DNA from: Seinonella peptonophila
Lineage (GTDB): Bacteria > Bacillota > Bacilli > Thermoactinomycetales > Thermoactinomycetaceae
Assembly (NCBI RefSeq): GCF_900129355.1
Contig: NZ_FQVL01000004.1
Coordinates: 186,001-250,000 of the forward strand
Length of the DNA: 64,000 bases
Direction of reading: 5' to 3'
Shown: positions 17,133-26,218 of the stretch, in pieces
How the letters are laid out: every line of letters begins with the position of its first letter
Position numbering within the stretch: the first letter of the stretch is position 1
Notes under the pieces: model-generated
What the model saw: the letters and a program-made list of their open reading frames with translations, nothing else
The model's database searches: none
What the model was told of the DNA's origin: nothing
Translations under genes and position numbers: made by a program

Positions 17133-17282
17133 ACTTATTCCTTTTATTCCATTCAACGTCAGTGGAAAATTCCTCACTACTTTTGTTCTTTCATAGTAGG
17201 ATGGAGTTAGACCCTGTGTACTGTGATAAGATTGTGAAGCAATGGTAGGCATTGGTAAAGCTGAAGGCAGAACGAGGAACAA

Positions 17283-17619
17283 ACCCTCCTTTATATTGAG
17301 GAAGGTTGTGATTGATGAAAAACCCAATTGATGAAAAGAAGAGGTTCGTACAATTGGGTAGAAGAAGGAGAAATTGTGGAGTCAATATTTCCTGCGGAGC
17401 GACTTTCTGGCGCTACAAAGCCGCGTCTGTGTAGCGAAGAATAGGCGGTAGTACTGTCTGAGGCCATAGCCGAGTTGATACCGCCCTGAGCGAGCAGCCG
17501 CGGCGCCTTGAAGACATCTTCGTAGCCTGAAATGGAGGCGAAGCGTGAAATATTGACGGAACCTTTACTTTGTCTACTAGCTGAGACCCTCCTCTATATT
17601 GAGGAAGGTTGTGATTGAT
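17283..17619 (+). repeat. Dispersed hairpin element, copy A, with flanking duplications
   Basis: The core is 17381-17557, bounded by GTCAATATTTC and its inverse GAAATATTGAC. Inside, GGCGGTA pairs with TACCGCC and GCCGCGTCTG pairs with CAGCCGCGGC with one mismatch. The core lies in a 269-bp unit (17317-17585). Direct repeats of 34 bp with one difference flank it (17283-17316 and 17586-17619), each containing a hairpin (ACCTTCCTC/GAGGAGGGT on the minus strand) that suits the terminator of the VOC gene at 17654. The left arm also contains a CCCAATTG/CAATTGGG stem. Confidence 0.85.
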
Positions 17620-17653
17620 TACTCCTATAGGGACGGATACTAAGCAAAGCGGG

Positions 17654-17980
17654 TCAGTTCTTCTGGATTTCAAGAATTTCTAAATAGTGTGGGTTGTACA
17701 TGATTCCCAAGATGTTTCCAAATGGATCAACCACTGAAGCAGTAACGAATCCTGAATCACCACGAGCCATGAGTGGTTCATAACGACGATCAATTATACC
17801 TAACTCATGTTGAAAATCACCTAAACGAAATTCAATATAAACCAGTTGACCATCTGGTCCTGAGCGCTCAAAATAAGGCTCAATATCTAAAAACTTGGTA
17901 TACCATTTTTTTGCTGCGAGCACATCATCAGCCCAATAGCTAATAGTAGCAAATCCTCGTAATGTTTTTGTGTTACTCAT
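17654..17980 (-). CDS. VOC (glyoxalase/bleomycin-resistance) family protein
   Basis: ATG at 17980 is preferred to the adjacent GTG because AGGAGA lies seven bases before it. The 108-residue protein is the size of one VOC module, with 'FATISYWADDVLAAKKWYTK' opening the first beta-alpha-beta unit and 'VVDPFGNILGIMYNPHY' closing the second, as in glyoxalase-like metal enzymes and drug-binding proteins. Candidate metal ligands include an early Glu and the final Glu or His residues, but no substrate can be assigned. Element A lies at its 3' end. Confidence 0.8.
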   Translation of the reverse strand: MSNTKTLRGFATISYWADDVLAAKKWYTKFLDIEPYFERSGPDGQLVYIEFRLGDFQHELGIIDRRYEPLMARGDSGFVTASVVDPFGNILGIMYNPHYLEILEIQKN

Positions 17981-18164
17981 CACAATATCTCCTATGAGTG
18001 AAGTAAGAGCAATTCATATGTTTTCATATATCCTATTTTAATGAATATCACAAACAAACGAGTGGCGGATTATTTTCCAAATGATACCATCAGCTCAGCT
18101 TGGAGGCGAACACGAAGAGCTTGGTGGTCTAACAATAGAGATATTGGTGGAGTATCAGGGATCG

Positions 18165-18481
18165 ATTGAGACTTGAACTACTACCACCTATAGAGGTGGT
18201 AGATTCCTGCGAACACCAGACCAACGTCCAGTTATCTTAGCAGGCTCTATCCGTCGTCCCAGCGGTGAAAACAAAGTATGCTCTGCTATGCTCCCTACTT
18301 TCGCTTGGTTTTCGCAACTTCGGTGAGCTGGGTGGTTGAAGATTTTACGTTACTGACCCTTTCCAGCAACAACCCCATATCTTCAGTTTTCAAAGAGCTA
18401 CAACTATTCTAACAAAAAAAGTGGTTCTAAGCATCCCCGCAAAAGGGATACCGAACCACGTCCCATTCACCTCACCGCTTG
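18165..18481 (-). mobile_element. IS200/IS605-like right-end/guide-RNA remnant
   Basis: Read on the minus strand, this gene-free region ends with the hairpin CTACCACCT/AGGTGGTAG (18181-18202), then a 'TTCAAGTCTC' motif, as at the right end of TnpB-encoding elements. Part of the segment (18369-18481) recurs in diverged form at 22174-22258. No intact tnpB frame is present, so only an end or scaffold remnant is supported. The remaining sequence of the 17981-18587 gap shows no gene. Confidence 0.4.
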
Positions 18482-18587
18482 TAGAAGCGGGAGTACTCTT
18501 GGACGAATTTGGATAGACCAATCAAGAAATTAAGATAGAAAAGAGATCCAATATAAGCTACATTTATCAAACAAAAAGGTGAGATGC

Positions 18588-19256
18588 ATGTTAACAGATA
18601 CTGCTTTGTCTCATGTGATTCATATATTTCCATTTTTAAAAGTGCTTTCCCCTCGAGAATGGAATGATGCAGAGCCTTCGATACAACTATTCCCAGCTAA
18701 AACCCGTTTCTTTGAAGTACAAGCCTCTGAAATCTACAGCATGTTCTTGCTTCAAGGAAAAGCCAATATCACAGTAATTGACAAAGATGGAACAGAAGTA
18801 GTTTCCAATACACTTGCAGCAGGGGAGGTTTGTGGACTTCTAACACTCAGTGGACTAAGCGGAAGAGATTATCCAGGATCCATTGTATCCATCACAGAAG
18901 TGAAAGTTTTGTTCGTCCGTAAAACTAGTTTTATAAAATGGATTCTCCAATATGAACCGATTCGTCATGCTATATTTGGCGGTTTGTTGAACGGAATGCT
19001 TCGCATGAGTGAACGAAAGCAAAAACAAGATGGAGAGTCACTTGAAAAACGACTCGTAAAAACACTATTACAATGGAGTACCGAACATAATAGCGTCATT
19101 TATATCACACATCTAGAACTAGCGAAAGAATTAGGTACTGCTAGGGAAGTAGTAAGTCGTTACCTACAGCGATATCGGAACAGAAATTGGATTCAAACAG
19201 GTCGTGGATGGATCAAAATCTTACAAAGAAAGCAACTAGCAACTCTCGTTATGTGA
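18588..19256 (+). CDS. Crp/Fnr-family transcriptional regulator
   Basis: ATG 18588 lies eight bases after AAAAAGG; a GTG at 18579 in the ribosome site is less likely. Residues about 20-130 are a cNMP-binding-like beta roll ('SMFLLQGKANITVIDKDGTE', 'GEVCGLLTLSGLSGRDYPG'). Residues about 155-215 hold the winged helix: 'ITHLELAKELGTAREVVSRY'. There is no cysteine cluster for an iron-sulfur centre, so it is not an Fnr-type oxygen sensor. It is 67 bp upstream of the peroxiredoxin-like gene, which it likely controls or is co-transcribed with. Confidence 0.85.
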   Translation: MLTDTALSHVIHIFPFLKVLSPREWNDAEPSIQLFPAKTRFFEVQASEIYSMFLLQGKANITVIDKDGTEVVSNTLAAGEVCGLLTLSGLSGRDYPGSIVSITEVKVLFVRKTSFIKWILQYEPIRHAIFGGLLNGMLRMSERKQKQDGESLEKRLVKTLLQWSTEHNSVIYITHLELAKELGTAREVVSRYLQRYRNRNWIQTGRGWIKILQRKQLATLVM

Positions 19257-19323
19257 CTAGGTTACAGATTAAAAATTAACCTCCTACTACTATAGAAGTA
19301 GAACAAATATGGAGGATGAGAAG

Positions 19324-19887
19324 ATGGGAATTCAATTGCAACCTGGTACGATTGCCCCAACATTTCAATGCATCGATCAAAATGGTAAAACAATTTCACT
19401 AGAAAACTTTCGCGGGAAAAAAGTATTGTTATCTTTCTTTCGCTTTGCTGCATGTGCTTTATGTAACTTACATGTCCATCAGCTCATTCAGCAATATCCA
19501 AACTGGCAAAAACAAGGTTTAGAGGTAATAACTTTTTTTGAATCACCACAGGAAAATATACATGCACATGTAGGTTCGCAACAAGCTCCCTTCGCCCTTA
19601 TTGCAGATCCAAAAGCAGAAGTCTATGACCGTTATTATGTAGAGACTTCAGTAGAGAAAATAGAATCAATCATGAAAGACAAAGAAAAAGTTCGATCTTT
19701 AACAGCAAAAGCGGAAGCTGCTGGATTTGCACTGACTCATGAAGCAGGTTCCAACTTTTACCGTCTTCCGGCTGAGTTTCTTATCAATGAAAATGGAGTC
19801 ATTGATATTGCGCATTACAATCAGTCGGTTGAAGATCATCTTTCATTTGAAGTAATTAATCAGTATGTGAATACCAATTCTATATAA
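19324..19887 (+). CDS. Peroxiredoxin-like (AhpC/TSA) protein
   Basis: ATG 19324 is eight bases after GGAGG. The 187-residue protein opens with 'LQPGTIAPTFQCIDQNGKTI' and 'FRGKKVLLSFFRFAACALCN', a thioredoxin fold whose CxxC-like motif (C-A-L-C) takes the place of the peroxidatic cysteine. A later segment 'NFYRLPAEFLINENGVIDIA' closes the fold. Such redoxins reduce peroxides or organic hydroperoxides in the cytoplasm. It follows the Crp/Fnr gene and may be its target. Confidence 0.85.
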   Translation: MGIQLQPGTIAPTFQCIDQNGKTISLENFRGKKVLLSFFRFAACALCNLHVHQLIQQYPNWQKQGLEVITFFESPQENIHAHVGSQQAPFALIADPKAEVYDRYYVETSVEKIESIMKDKEKVRSLTAKAEAAGFALTHEAGSNFYRLPAEFLINENGVIDIAHYNQSVEDHLSFEVINQYVNTNSI

Positions 19888-19984
19888 AAGTTTTCTTAAT
19901 CACATATAAATCAATATCGAACTCCCATGGTTTATATTCACTATATACATCCTAGATTCTAGCTTCGAACTCAGCAAAGCGGGT

Positions 19985-22162
19985 TCATTGGGAGTTCAAT
20001 TTAGCACCATCCTTCAACTGCGCCTTTGCAATCACAGCTTTTATCTGGAAATACGTTACTTCATCAGGCAGCGCTTCTTTAATTGGTTTCAGTCTGGAAG
20101 CCCCTAACGATTGGATCGTTTGAAGAATTATATCTTGGTATTTTTCTGGGATTAGTTTGTCCCAAGTCATCACATAACCTTCGCTGTGACAACGTATCAG
20201 ATGGTCTTCAATCGTATTGGCTGATAGATTACGGATGGAAGCTATTTCTTTAATAGATTTACCAGATTGAAATAACTCGAAGCTGACGAGATGACTTGGG
20301 TTGCTATCTTTTGGTCTTTCAGGTGTTTTGTTTTGTGCTTTCTTCTTGCGTTCTGTAACAAAAGAAGTTGTAACTGTTAAAATACGTGATCCGTACTTCG
20401 AGTTTTTATGTTGAGTCATGCCCGTTATGGATAAAAGCTCAGTTTGATCTTGTGGAATCTGATCAGCAATGGCGCGAAGGGTGGCATCAGATAATATCAT
20501 GTAAGGAGGCAGTTTTTCTTCATTTGAAAACTCTTTACGAAGGTCATCTAAACGGTCCAATATCATAGGACGTTGAGTATGTATCGTATATTGGCTCCAA
20601 TTCGATTGAGAAGCAGCTTGAAGTGGCTGAAGATAAACATTTCGTTCTCCTTTGATTACCTGGATTGCTTTTTCTGTAAGTTTGATGACTGGAAGATAAC
20701 CGTCGTAGGGTGTATAGCTTTCTAAGTACCCTTCTGCTTGTAAAACGAGTCCAAGTTGTTGTAGATCTTTTTCCGTATAATCCTGTAGAATCCCATATGT
20801 CGTAAGTTTATCAAAGCCCAGTTTCAGTACCTTTTTCGATTTTGATCCCTTCAATACTTTTGCCACCATGGAAAGTCCAAAACGTTCTTTCATGCGATGA
20901 ATGCATGAAAACATTTTTTGCGCTTCAATCGTAAAATCTTGGGCGCTTGATTTTTGTTTCGCTAAACAGTTATGACATTTCCCACAAGGCTGCTCGATTG
21001 GGTCATCAAAATACTTAATAATCGTATTTTGTAAACAGGTTTGAGTGAAACAATACTGGTTCATAAGCTGTAACTTTTCAAATTCGAGCTCTTTTCGTTC
21101 CTCACTCAATTCGGATTGCTCAATCAAATACCTTTGAATGTGCATATCCTTCCCTTGATATAGTAAAATGCATTCACTCTCTTCCCCGTCCCGACCTGCG
21201 CGACCTGCTTCCTGATAGTAGTTCTCTATATTTTTAGGTAGATTGAAGTGTATAATATACCGAACATTATGTTTATTAATTCCCATCCCAAAGGCATTGG
21301 TGGCGATAATAATAGGAATTCTGTCATAGGAAAATGCTTCTTGAGCTTGTTCACGCTGATTTTCGCCCATTCCTGCATGGTATCGTCCAACTAAATAGCC
21401 TTGTTCCATTAAATATTGATAAAGAGAATCTACCTCTTTTCGAGTAGAACAATATATGATACCTGATTGCTTGGGGTGTCGTTTTATATAACTTTCAATA
21501 AAGTCGATTTTGTGTTGGTCGTGCAAGACTGAAAACCGCAAATTAGGTCGTTGAAAGCTAGTGATTACAGTATTTTCTATTGGAATTTGCAGAATCTGTA
21601 GGATATCTTGACGCACTTGGACCGTCGCTGTTGCTGTCAAAGCGGATATGACTGGCCTTCTAGGTAGACGTTTAATCATATTGCCGATCCCTAGATAGCT
21701 TGGACGAAAATCATGTCCCCATTGTGATATACAGTGAGCTTCATCTACTGTTACGAAAGAAACAGGAACCTTCTGTATCATTTGAAGGAAAGATTCGTTT
21801 TCCAATCGTTCGGGTGCAAGATAAACAAGCTTTACTTTTTTTGAGCGTATCTCTTGAATCCGAAACTCCATTTCAAAACGATCCACCGTACTATTTAGAT
21901 AGGTGGCAGGAATTCCTGATTGATTCAAAGCATCTACTTGATCTTTCATCAAAGAGATCAACGGTGAGATAACAAGCGTAATTCCGTCAAGTAGGAGCGC
22001 TGGAATTTGATAGCAAAGGGATTTCCCCCCACCTGTAGGCATAATTCCTAGCGAATGTTTACCATCTAAGGTTTGGGTGATTAGTTGCTTCTGCCCATCC
22101 CTAAAAGAAGTATATCCGAATACATCTTTTAATAATTGTTCGGCTTGATCCATTAACCTCAT
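19985..22162 (-). CDS. recQ: RecQ-type ATP-dependent DNA helicase
   Basis: The 725-residue protein has Walker A 'GIMPTGGGKSLCYQIPALLL', DEAH box 'VDEAHCISQWGHDFRPSY', motif VI 'QEAGRAGRDG', and four zinc cysteines around 'CFTQTCLQNTI' and 'CGKCHNCL'. A winged RQC region and an HRDC domain (about 515-590) follow, then a C-terminal HTH_40-like segment ('GKSIKEIASIRNLSANTIED'). This is the plan of Gram-positive RecQ proteins that unwind 3'-tailed DNA in recombination and fork repair. The ATG at 22162 lacks a good ribosome site; the ATG at 22153, behind GAGGTTA, is an alternative start. Confidence 0.93.
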   Translation of the reverse strand: MRLMDQAEQLLKDVFGYTSFRDGQKQLITQTLDGKHSLGIMPTGGGKSLCYQIPALLLDGITLVISPLISLMKDQVDALNQSGIPATYLNSTVDRFEMEFRIQEIRSKKVKLVYLAPERLENESFLQMIQKVPVSFVTVDEAHCISQWGHDFRPSYLGIGNMIKRLPRRPVISALTATATVQVRQDILQILQIPIENTVITSFQRPNLRFSVLHDQHKIDFIESYIKRHPKQSGIIYCSTRKEVDSLYQYLMEQGYLVGRYHAGMGENQREQAQEAFSYDRIPIIIATNAFGMGINKHNVRYIIHFNLPKNIENYYQEAGRAGRDGEESECILLYQGKDMHIQRYLIEQSELSEERKELEFEKLQLMNQYCFTQTCLQNTIIKYFDDPIEQPCGKCHNCLAKQKSSAQDFTIEAQKMFSCIHRMKERFGLSMVAKVLKGSKSKKVLKLGFDKLTTYGILQDYTEKDLQQLGLVLQAEGYLESYTPYDGYLPVIKLTEKAIQVIKGERNVYLQPLQAASQSNWSQYTIHTQRPMILDRLDDLRKEFSNEEKLPPYMILSDATLRAIADQIPQDQTELLSITGMTQHKNSKYGSRILTVTTSFVTERKKKAQNKTPERPKDSNPSHLVSFELFQSGKSIKEIASIRNLSANTIEDHLIRCHSEGYVMTWDKLIPEKYQDIILQTIQSLGASRLKPIKEALPDEVTYFQIKAVIAKAQLKDGAKLNSQ

Positions 22163-22173
22163 ATTTCCATACC

Positions 22174-22258
22174 CAACTCCATATCTTCAGTTCTCAACAA
22201 GATAATACGATTCTAGCAAAAATGGTTGTCCTAAACATCCCATTCAGCTCACTGCTTC
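22174..22258. repeat. Diverged copy of sequence from 18369-18481
   Basis: Shared blocks include CCATATCTTCAGTT, a GATTCTAGCAAAAA-like block, CTAA-CATCCC and ATTCA-CTCAC-GCTTC, with a gap of about 27 bp relative to the other copy. It abuts the 5' end of recQ and probably came from the same mobile element family as the 18-kb remnant. Confidence 0.5.
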
Positions 22259-22528
22259 ATCAAACTTTAATGGATATTTAAGGAACCAACAGGATCTTTG
22301 CAGGATGCAAGGAGTAAAAGAGTGATCCTGTCAGGAATGTGGAACAGAACTTTGAGAAACGAAAAGAGCAATCGAAAAGAAATGAATCCATTATTTAACG
22401 ACGAAATATTCATCAATGGGTGATTTATACATAATATGTGTAAAATTATAAATAGTGGGTTATTTCATTATATCAAAGGGAATACTGTTATGGGGTTCTT
22501 AATATTTTAGTGTAGAGGAGGAATCAAG

Positions 22529-22606
22529 ATGGGTGTTCTCATACTTGATCAAGAAATTTGTATCAATGGTGAAAAAAATGAAATTATATTTGAATGTAGG
22601 ATCTAA
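22529..22606 (+). CDS. Possible 25-residue peptide
   Basis: ATG 22529 follows the strong site GAGGAGGAATCAAG and encodes 'MGVLILDQEICINGEKNEII' plus five residues, then a stop and a good terminator at 22634. The ribosome site and terminator are the only support; the peptide has no recognised family. It lies in the otherwise gene-free 22259-22724 stretch. Confidence 0.4.
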   Translation: MGVLILDQEICINGEKNEIIFECRI

Positions 22607-22633
22607 TCATCTCACAAAGAAATGAAAGATAAC

Positions 22634-22667
22634 AAAAAGTTGTCCATTGATTTTGGACGACTTTTTT
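22634..22667 (+). terminator. Rho-independent terminator
   Basis: AAAAAGTTGTCC (22634-22645) pairs with GGACGACTTTTTT (22655-22667), giving a hairpin followed by T residues, just after the small open frame. Confidence 0.8.
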
Positions 22668-22724
22668 AATGGATAATCGAGCATGAGTTGATTTTCATTT
22701 TTTAAAGCTCAATGAAAATACCTA

Positions 22725-22790
22725 TTGACAATTATGTAAAGATAGAGTAATTTAACATTAACAATGAATGAATTGTTCATTCATTGTTAA
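22725..22790 (+). promoter_or_regulatory. Promoter and 33-bp operator of the hydrolase-TetR unit
   Basis: TTGACA (22725-22730) and TAATTT (22748-22753) are 17 bases apart. Immediately downstream, 15-bp perfect arms TTAACAATGAATGAA (22758-22772) and its inverse (22776-22790) surround TTG. The dyad covers the transcription start region and is probably bound by the TetR protein encoded at 23879. Confidence 0.8.
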
Positions 22791-22815
22791 ATTAGACAGA
22801 AAGAAGAGAACAACG

Positions 22816-23865
22816 ATGAGTAACTTAATTACTTCAGTCATTTTCCGAAAAAGAAACCAGCGTCAAAATGAGAAGTTTTTGCAGATATCTACACCTAATG
22901 GGATTGATGAAGAAGCGTTCATTCAGATAAATGAACAAGATCAATGGATTTCAATACGTGGCGAAGATCGAAATCAGCCTATCCTTTTTTTTGTACACGG
23001 TGGGCCTGCTTCAAGTTATTCGATTTTTCAACCGTTGCTTCGATCTTGGGAAAAGTATTTTACAATCGTGCATTGGGATCAACCTGGAGCTGGAAAGACA
23101 TTTGGTCGAAATGGAATAGTGGATAGCGAAAGAATAACCTTTGATCGACTCGTTAACGATGGAATCAAAGTGGTAGAATATTTAAGAGAGCGGTTAGGTC
23201 AGCAGAAAATGATTTTGATTGGTAGTTCTGTGGGAAGTTTAATCGGTATTTTAATGGCGAGTCGGCGCCCTGACCTTTTTTATGCATATGTGGGAACAGA
23301 TCAAAACTCACCTGATCCAAACCAGATTGGTTATCAGTTGGCAAAAGAAGCATTTATAAAATCAGCCAATCAAAAAGGTTTACAGTTATTGAATCGACTG
23401 GGTTCGAATAAAAAAGACTGGAATCAGCAAGATTATGATGCATTTAATAAGCAATTGGTCAAAACGATCAAAGATGTTCCAAATATGATAACAGACTTAA
23501 TATTACCGTCTATGCTATCATCACCTAAACATACGTTACGCGATATCATCGATTATTTTAAAGGAATGAATTATTCTTCCGCTCAGTTATTTGAAGAACT
23601 TATGCATTTCTATGATCATCATATGATTATTTCGTTTGAACTTCCTGTATTTATATTTCATGGAGATACTGATATTGTGACTCCCACAGCTACTGCTAAA
23701 GAATATTTTCATACGATAAATGCACCACATAAAGAGTTTGTCCTTATTCGTCAAGCAGGTCATTTAGCTTGTTTTGCTAGACCTGACCAGTTTTTGAAGG
23801 AACTATTATCACGTGTGTTACCTATTGTAAAATCAGAAATCAAAGCATATAACCAATTTTGTTAA
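22816..23865 (+). CDS. Alpha/beta hydrolase, proline-iminopeptidase-like
   Basis: ATG 22816 is preferred; the frame's first ATG (22768) is inside the operator. The protein contains the oxyanion region 'LFFVHGGPASSYSIF', 'VHWDQPGAGKTFGRNG', the nucleophile elbow 'LIGSSVGSLIGI', and a late 'FHGDTDIVTP' (Asp) and 'RQAGHLACF' (His). These form the usual Ser-Asp-His triad of the proline iminopeptidase-like branch. It may hydrolyse peptides or esters, possibly a toxic small molecule, since it is followed directly by a TetR gene and controlled by a TetR-type dyad. Confidence 0.85.
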   Translation: MSNLITSVIFRKRNQRQNEKFLQISTPNGIDEEAFIQINEQDQWISIRGEDRNQPILFFVHGGPASSYSIFQPLLRSWEKYFTIVHWDQPGAGKTFGRNGIVDSERITFDRLVNDGIKVVEYLRERLGQQKMILIGSSVGSLIGILMASRRPDLFYAYVGTDQNSPDPNQIGYQLAKEAFIKSANQKGLQLLNRLGSNKKDWNQQDYDAFNKQLVKTIKDVPNMITDLILPSMLSSPKHTLRDIIDYFKGMNYSSAQLFEELMHFYDHHMIISFELPVFIFHGDTDIVTPTATAKEYFHTINAPHKEFVLIRQAGHLACFARPDQFLKELLSRVLPIVKSEIKAYNQFC

Positions 23866-23878
23866 AGGAAGGGTTCAA

Positions 23879-24472
23879 TTGTCGCCACGCAATAAACAAC
23901 AACTTGATCAGATTAAGGGTGAACGCCAGGAACAAATCAAACAAGCAGCGATTAAAATTTTTGCAACAAAAGGGATAACAGGTACAAAAATGAGCATGAT
24001 TGCTGCAGAAGCAGGTATAAGTGTAGGTTTAGCTTATCGATATTTTAAATCGAAAGAAGAGCTTATTGAGATTTTGGTTCAAGAGTTGCTAGAAATCGCT
24101 AATGAGCGACTAGAAGAAACGAAATTTTTGCCTGGAACCCCATTACAACAGATTGAAGCATTAACAAAGCACATGTTTGATGAAGAGCATCGATATGCTT
24201 TTATGTTGATCAATCAAGTCAAGAAGGCGGAAAATGTCTCAGAAAATGTAGCTAAGCAATTGGAAAAGTTTTCGTCTAGGTCTTTATATGATAAAATGGT
24301 TCCCATTTTTAAAAAAGGGCAAGCCCTTGGGCAATTACGTAATGGTGATACTAAGAAAATGATCGTCTGGTATTTTTTTGTAGTGAATAGCTTGCTTGTT
24401 CAGCAACATGGAGACGAGGAGTATGGCATGCCACATGTTGATTTTCTCATTCAATTAATCAAGCATTCATAA
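23879..24472 (+). CDS. TetR-family transcriptional regulator
   Basis: A TTG start at 23879 follows AAAGGAAGGG, 13 bp after the hydrolase stop. The helix-turn-helix spans about 17-55 ('ATKGITGTKMSMIAAEAG', 'ISVGLAYRYFKSKEE'). The remaining residues form a helical domain. It is co-transcribed with the hydrolase and probably represses both from the 33-bp dyad at 22758-22790. Confidence 0.88.
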   Translation: MSPRNKQQLDQIKGERQEQIKQAAIKIFATKGITGTKMSMIAAEAGISVGLAYRYFKSKEELIEILVQELLEIANERLEETKFLPGTPLQQIEALTKHMFDEEHRYAFMLINQVKKAENVSENVAKQLEKFSSRSLYDKMVPIFKKGQALGQLRNGDTKKMIVWYFFVVNSLLVQQHGDEEYGMPHVDFLIQLIKHS

Positions 24473-24641
24473 TTGAAGACAGCTTGATCATTATCGATTT
24501 CTGTATCCTCTATCCGTTTGAAACTTTCTAATGATAGCTCTCTATGAGACTTTGATTACATGCCTTAATTTACTAATAATTGGTAAACAATCACCTGGAT
24601 AAATCATTATAAACTAGAGAAAAACATAGGGAGTTATCATT

Positions 24642-25832
24642 TTGAATCTGAAAACAAAAAAAGCCATCATTGTAGCTGGGTTGATTTTAATTGTAGGTAG
24701 CATCATTTTATATATTCAAAATGATGATTGGTTGTTACAAAGAAAAAGAAGTGTAAAAATTACCAAAACTAAAGATGTGAAACAGATTAGCAGTATTGCC
24801 ATAAGCGGTGATCATACAAATATAACGCTTCATCAAAGTGATACGGATCAGCTAACTGTACAGATGCAAGGGCAGGTTCCAGTGCGTGATCAACCTGACC
24901 TACATATGAAGATTGACGATCAGGAGTTATCGATTATATTGAAAATGAAGTGGGGAAGTAATCCTTTTTCCTTTAAGCGTAATTTTTCAACACGGCTGAA
25001 AGTATTTCTTCCCAAGAAGGTATATCAAAGTATTCAGCTTTCTGCGGTAGAGGGGGATATCGATACAACCGATTTACCTTTGCAGTCGCACAGGATTGAA
25101 CTAGAGTCAAAACAAGGAAAGATTGACGCTTCCCATATGAAGACAGATACCCTGATCACTGAATCAACAATAAAGACACAATTAAAACAAATTGAAGCAA
25201 ATGGGATCTGGATAAAAACCGTTAGTGGAGGACTTAAGATCAGAAATAATCAAGAGAAAGAGACTCCTGACCATCAGATGAAAATCGAAAATATTGGTTC
25301 ATCTGGAGATAAAGTGAGATTATCTGGATTACAAGGAGTCGATCAAGAAGTGAGCGTTGTCTCTGATACTGGTTTAGACTTGGATTTTCATCTGATAAAG
25401 GCTCGTTTGCTTCACTTGACAACATTTAGCGGCAAATTAACCATTGATGATTTTCAAGGATATCAGTTGACTGGCGATTTAAATGGTACAAAAGCCACCA
25501 TAAAGAATTTGAATGCGCAAGTCATTTTAAAAGGTGAGTCTACTCTTACAGTAGACCCTATGCTCATTTCTCAAGGAGATCATCAACTTACCTTTGAAGA
25601 TGGGGATGTTCATGTGAAGTTTCGTGATATGCCGACTAATCTCTTTGTTGCGCTTCAGACAGAAGAGGGTCAGATCAAATCGAATCTTCCTATTCGTATC
25701 GATCACTCTCTTACCAAGAAGAGTGTCTATGATCGATCAATTGTTGGAGATGTGCGCCGTGATCCATCTAAACCCTATGGTCAGTTACTGATCCATACGC
25801 GTAAGGGAAATATACAGGTGGATGCAAAATAA
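24642..25832 (+). CDS. DUF4097-like membrane-anchored beta protein
   Basis: A TTG start at 24642 follows AGGGAG. An N-terminal membrane segment ('AIIVAGLILIVGSIILYIQ') anchors a long domain with alternating beta strands ('SSIAISGDHTNITLHQ', 'IQLSAVEGDIDTTDLPLQ', 'LLHLTTFSGKLTIDDFQG'). The pattern resembles DUF4097/adhesin-like beta-helical proteins often linked to envelope stress operons. It faces outward by the positive-inside rule. Element B begins inside its stop codon, at the flanking duplicate. Confidence 0.6.
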   Translation: MNLKTKKAIIVAGLILIVGSIILYIQNDDWLLQRKRSVKITKTKDVKQISSIAISGDHTNITLHQSDTDQLTVQMQGQVPVRDQPDLHMKIDDQELSIILKMKWGSNPFSFKRNFSTRLKVFLPKKVYQSIQLSAVEGDIDTTDLPLQSHRIELESKQGKIDASHMKTDTLITESTIKTQLKQIEANGIWIKTVSGGLKIRNNQEKETPDHQMKIENIGSSGDKVRLSGLQGVDQEVSVVSDTGLDLDFHLIKARLLHLTTFSGKLTIDDFQGYQLTGDLNGTKATIKNLNAQVILKGESTLTVDPMLISQGDHQLTFEDGDVHVKFRDMPTNLFVALQTEEGQIKSNLPIRIDHSLTKKSVYDRSIVGDVRRDPSKPYGQLLIHTRKGNIQVDAK

Positions 25833-26141
25833 AATTTATTTTATTGCAGAGTGTAACAAAGTAAAGGTTTCGTCAATATTTCACACTTCGCCTCCATTTC
25901 AGGCTACGAAGATGCCTTCAAGACGCCACGACTGCTCGCTCAGGGCGGTATCAACTCGGCTAATGCCTCAGATAGTACTACCGCCTATTCTTCGCTACAC
26001 AGCCGTAGCTTAGTAGCGCCAGAAAGTCGCTTCGCAGCGAAATATTGACTCCACGAATTCTCCTTCTTTTACCCAATTGAACGACCTCTTTCTTTCATCA
26101 ATTGGGTTTTTCATTAGTTTGAAATAAAGTTTATTTTATTG
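25827..26141 (-). repeat. Dispersed hairpin element, copy B, with flanking duplications
   Basis: The core is 25872-26049 in minus orientation relative to copy A. GTCAATATTTC and GAAATATTGAC bound it. The central stem pairs 25925-25934 with 26000-26009 (8 of 10) and GGCGGTA with TACCGCC. A small hairpin TCGCTgcgaAGCGA lies by the left end of the element. The unit (25847-26121) is flanked by 20-bp repeats with one difference, AAATAAAATTTATTTTATTG (25827-25846) and its copy at 26122-26141, each a palindrome. The first copy overlaps the stop of the 24642 gene. Confidence 0.85.
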
Positions 26142-26218
26142 ATAATTAATCCATTTTATATAATAATATAAAAATATAAATTGTAAATTAACAAAGCAAC
26201 TAGAGGAGGCATAATTGA

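Noticed and set aside
17115-17673. Several short frames in the repeat copies (also at 25822-26013 and 30796-31077)
   Set aside because: They read through the folded element in different frames in different copies, lack start signals and are not conserved as protein; conservation is at stem level.
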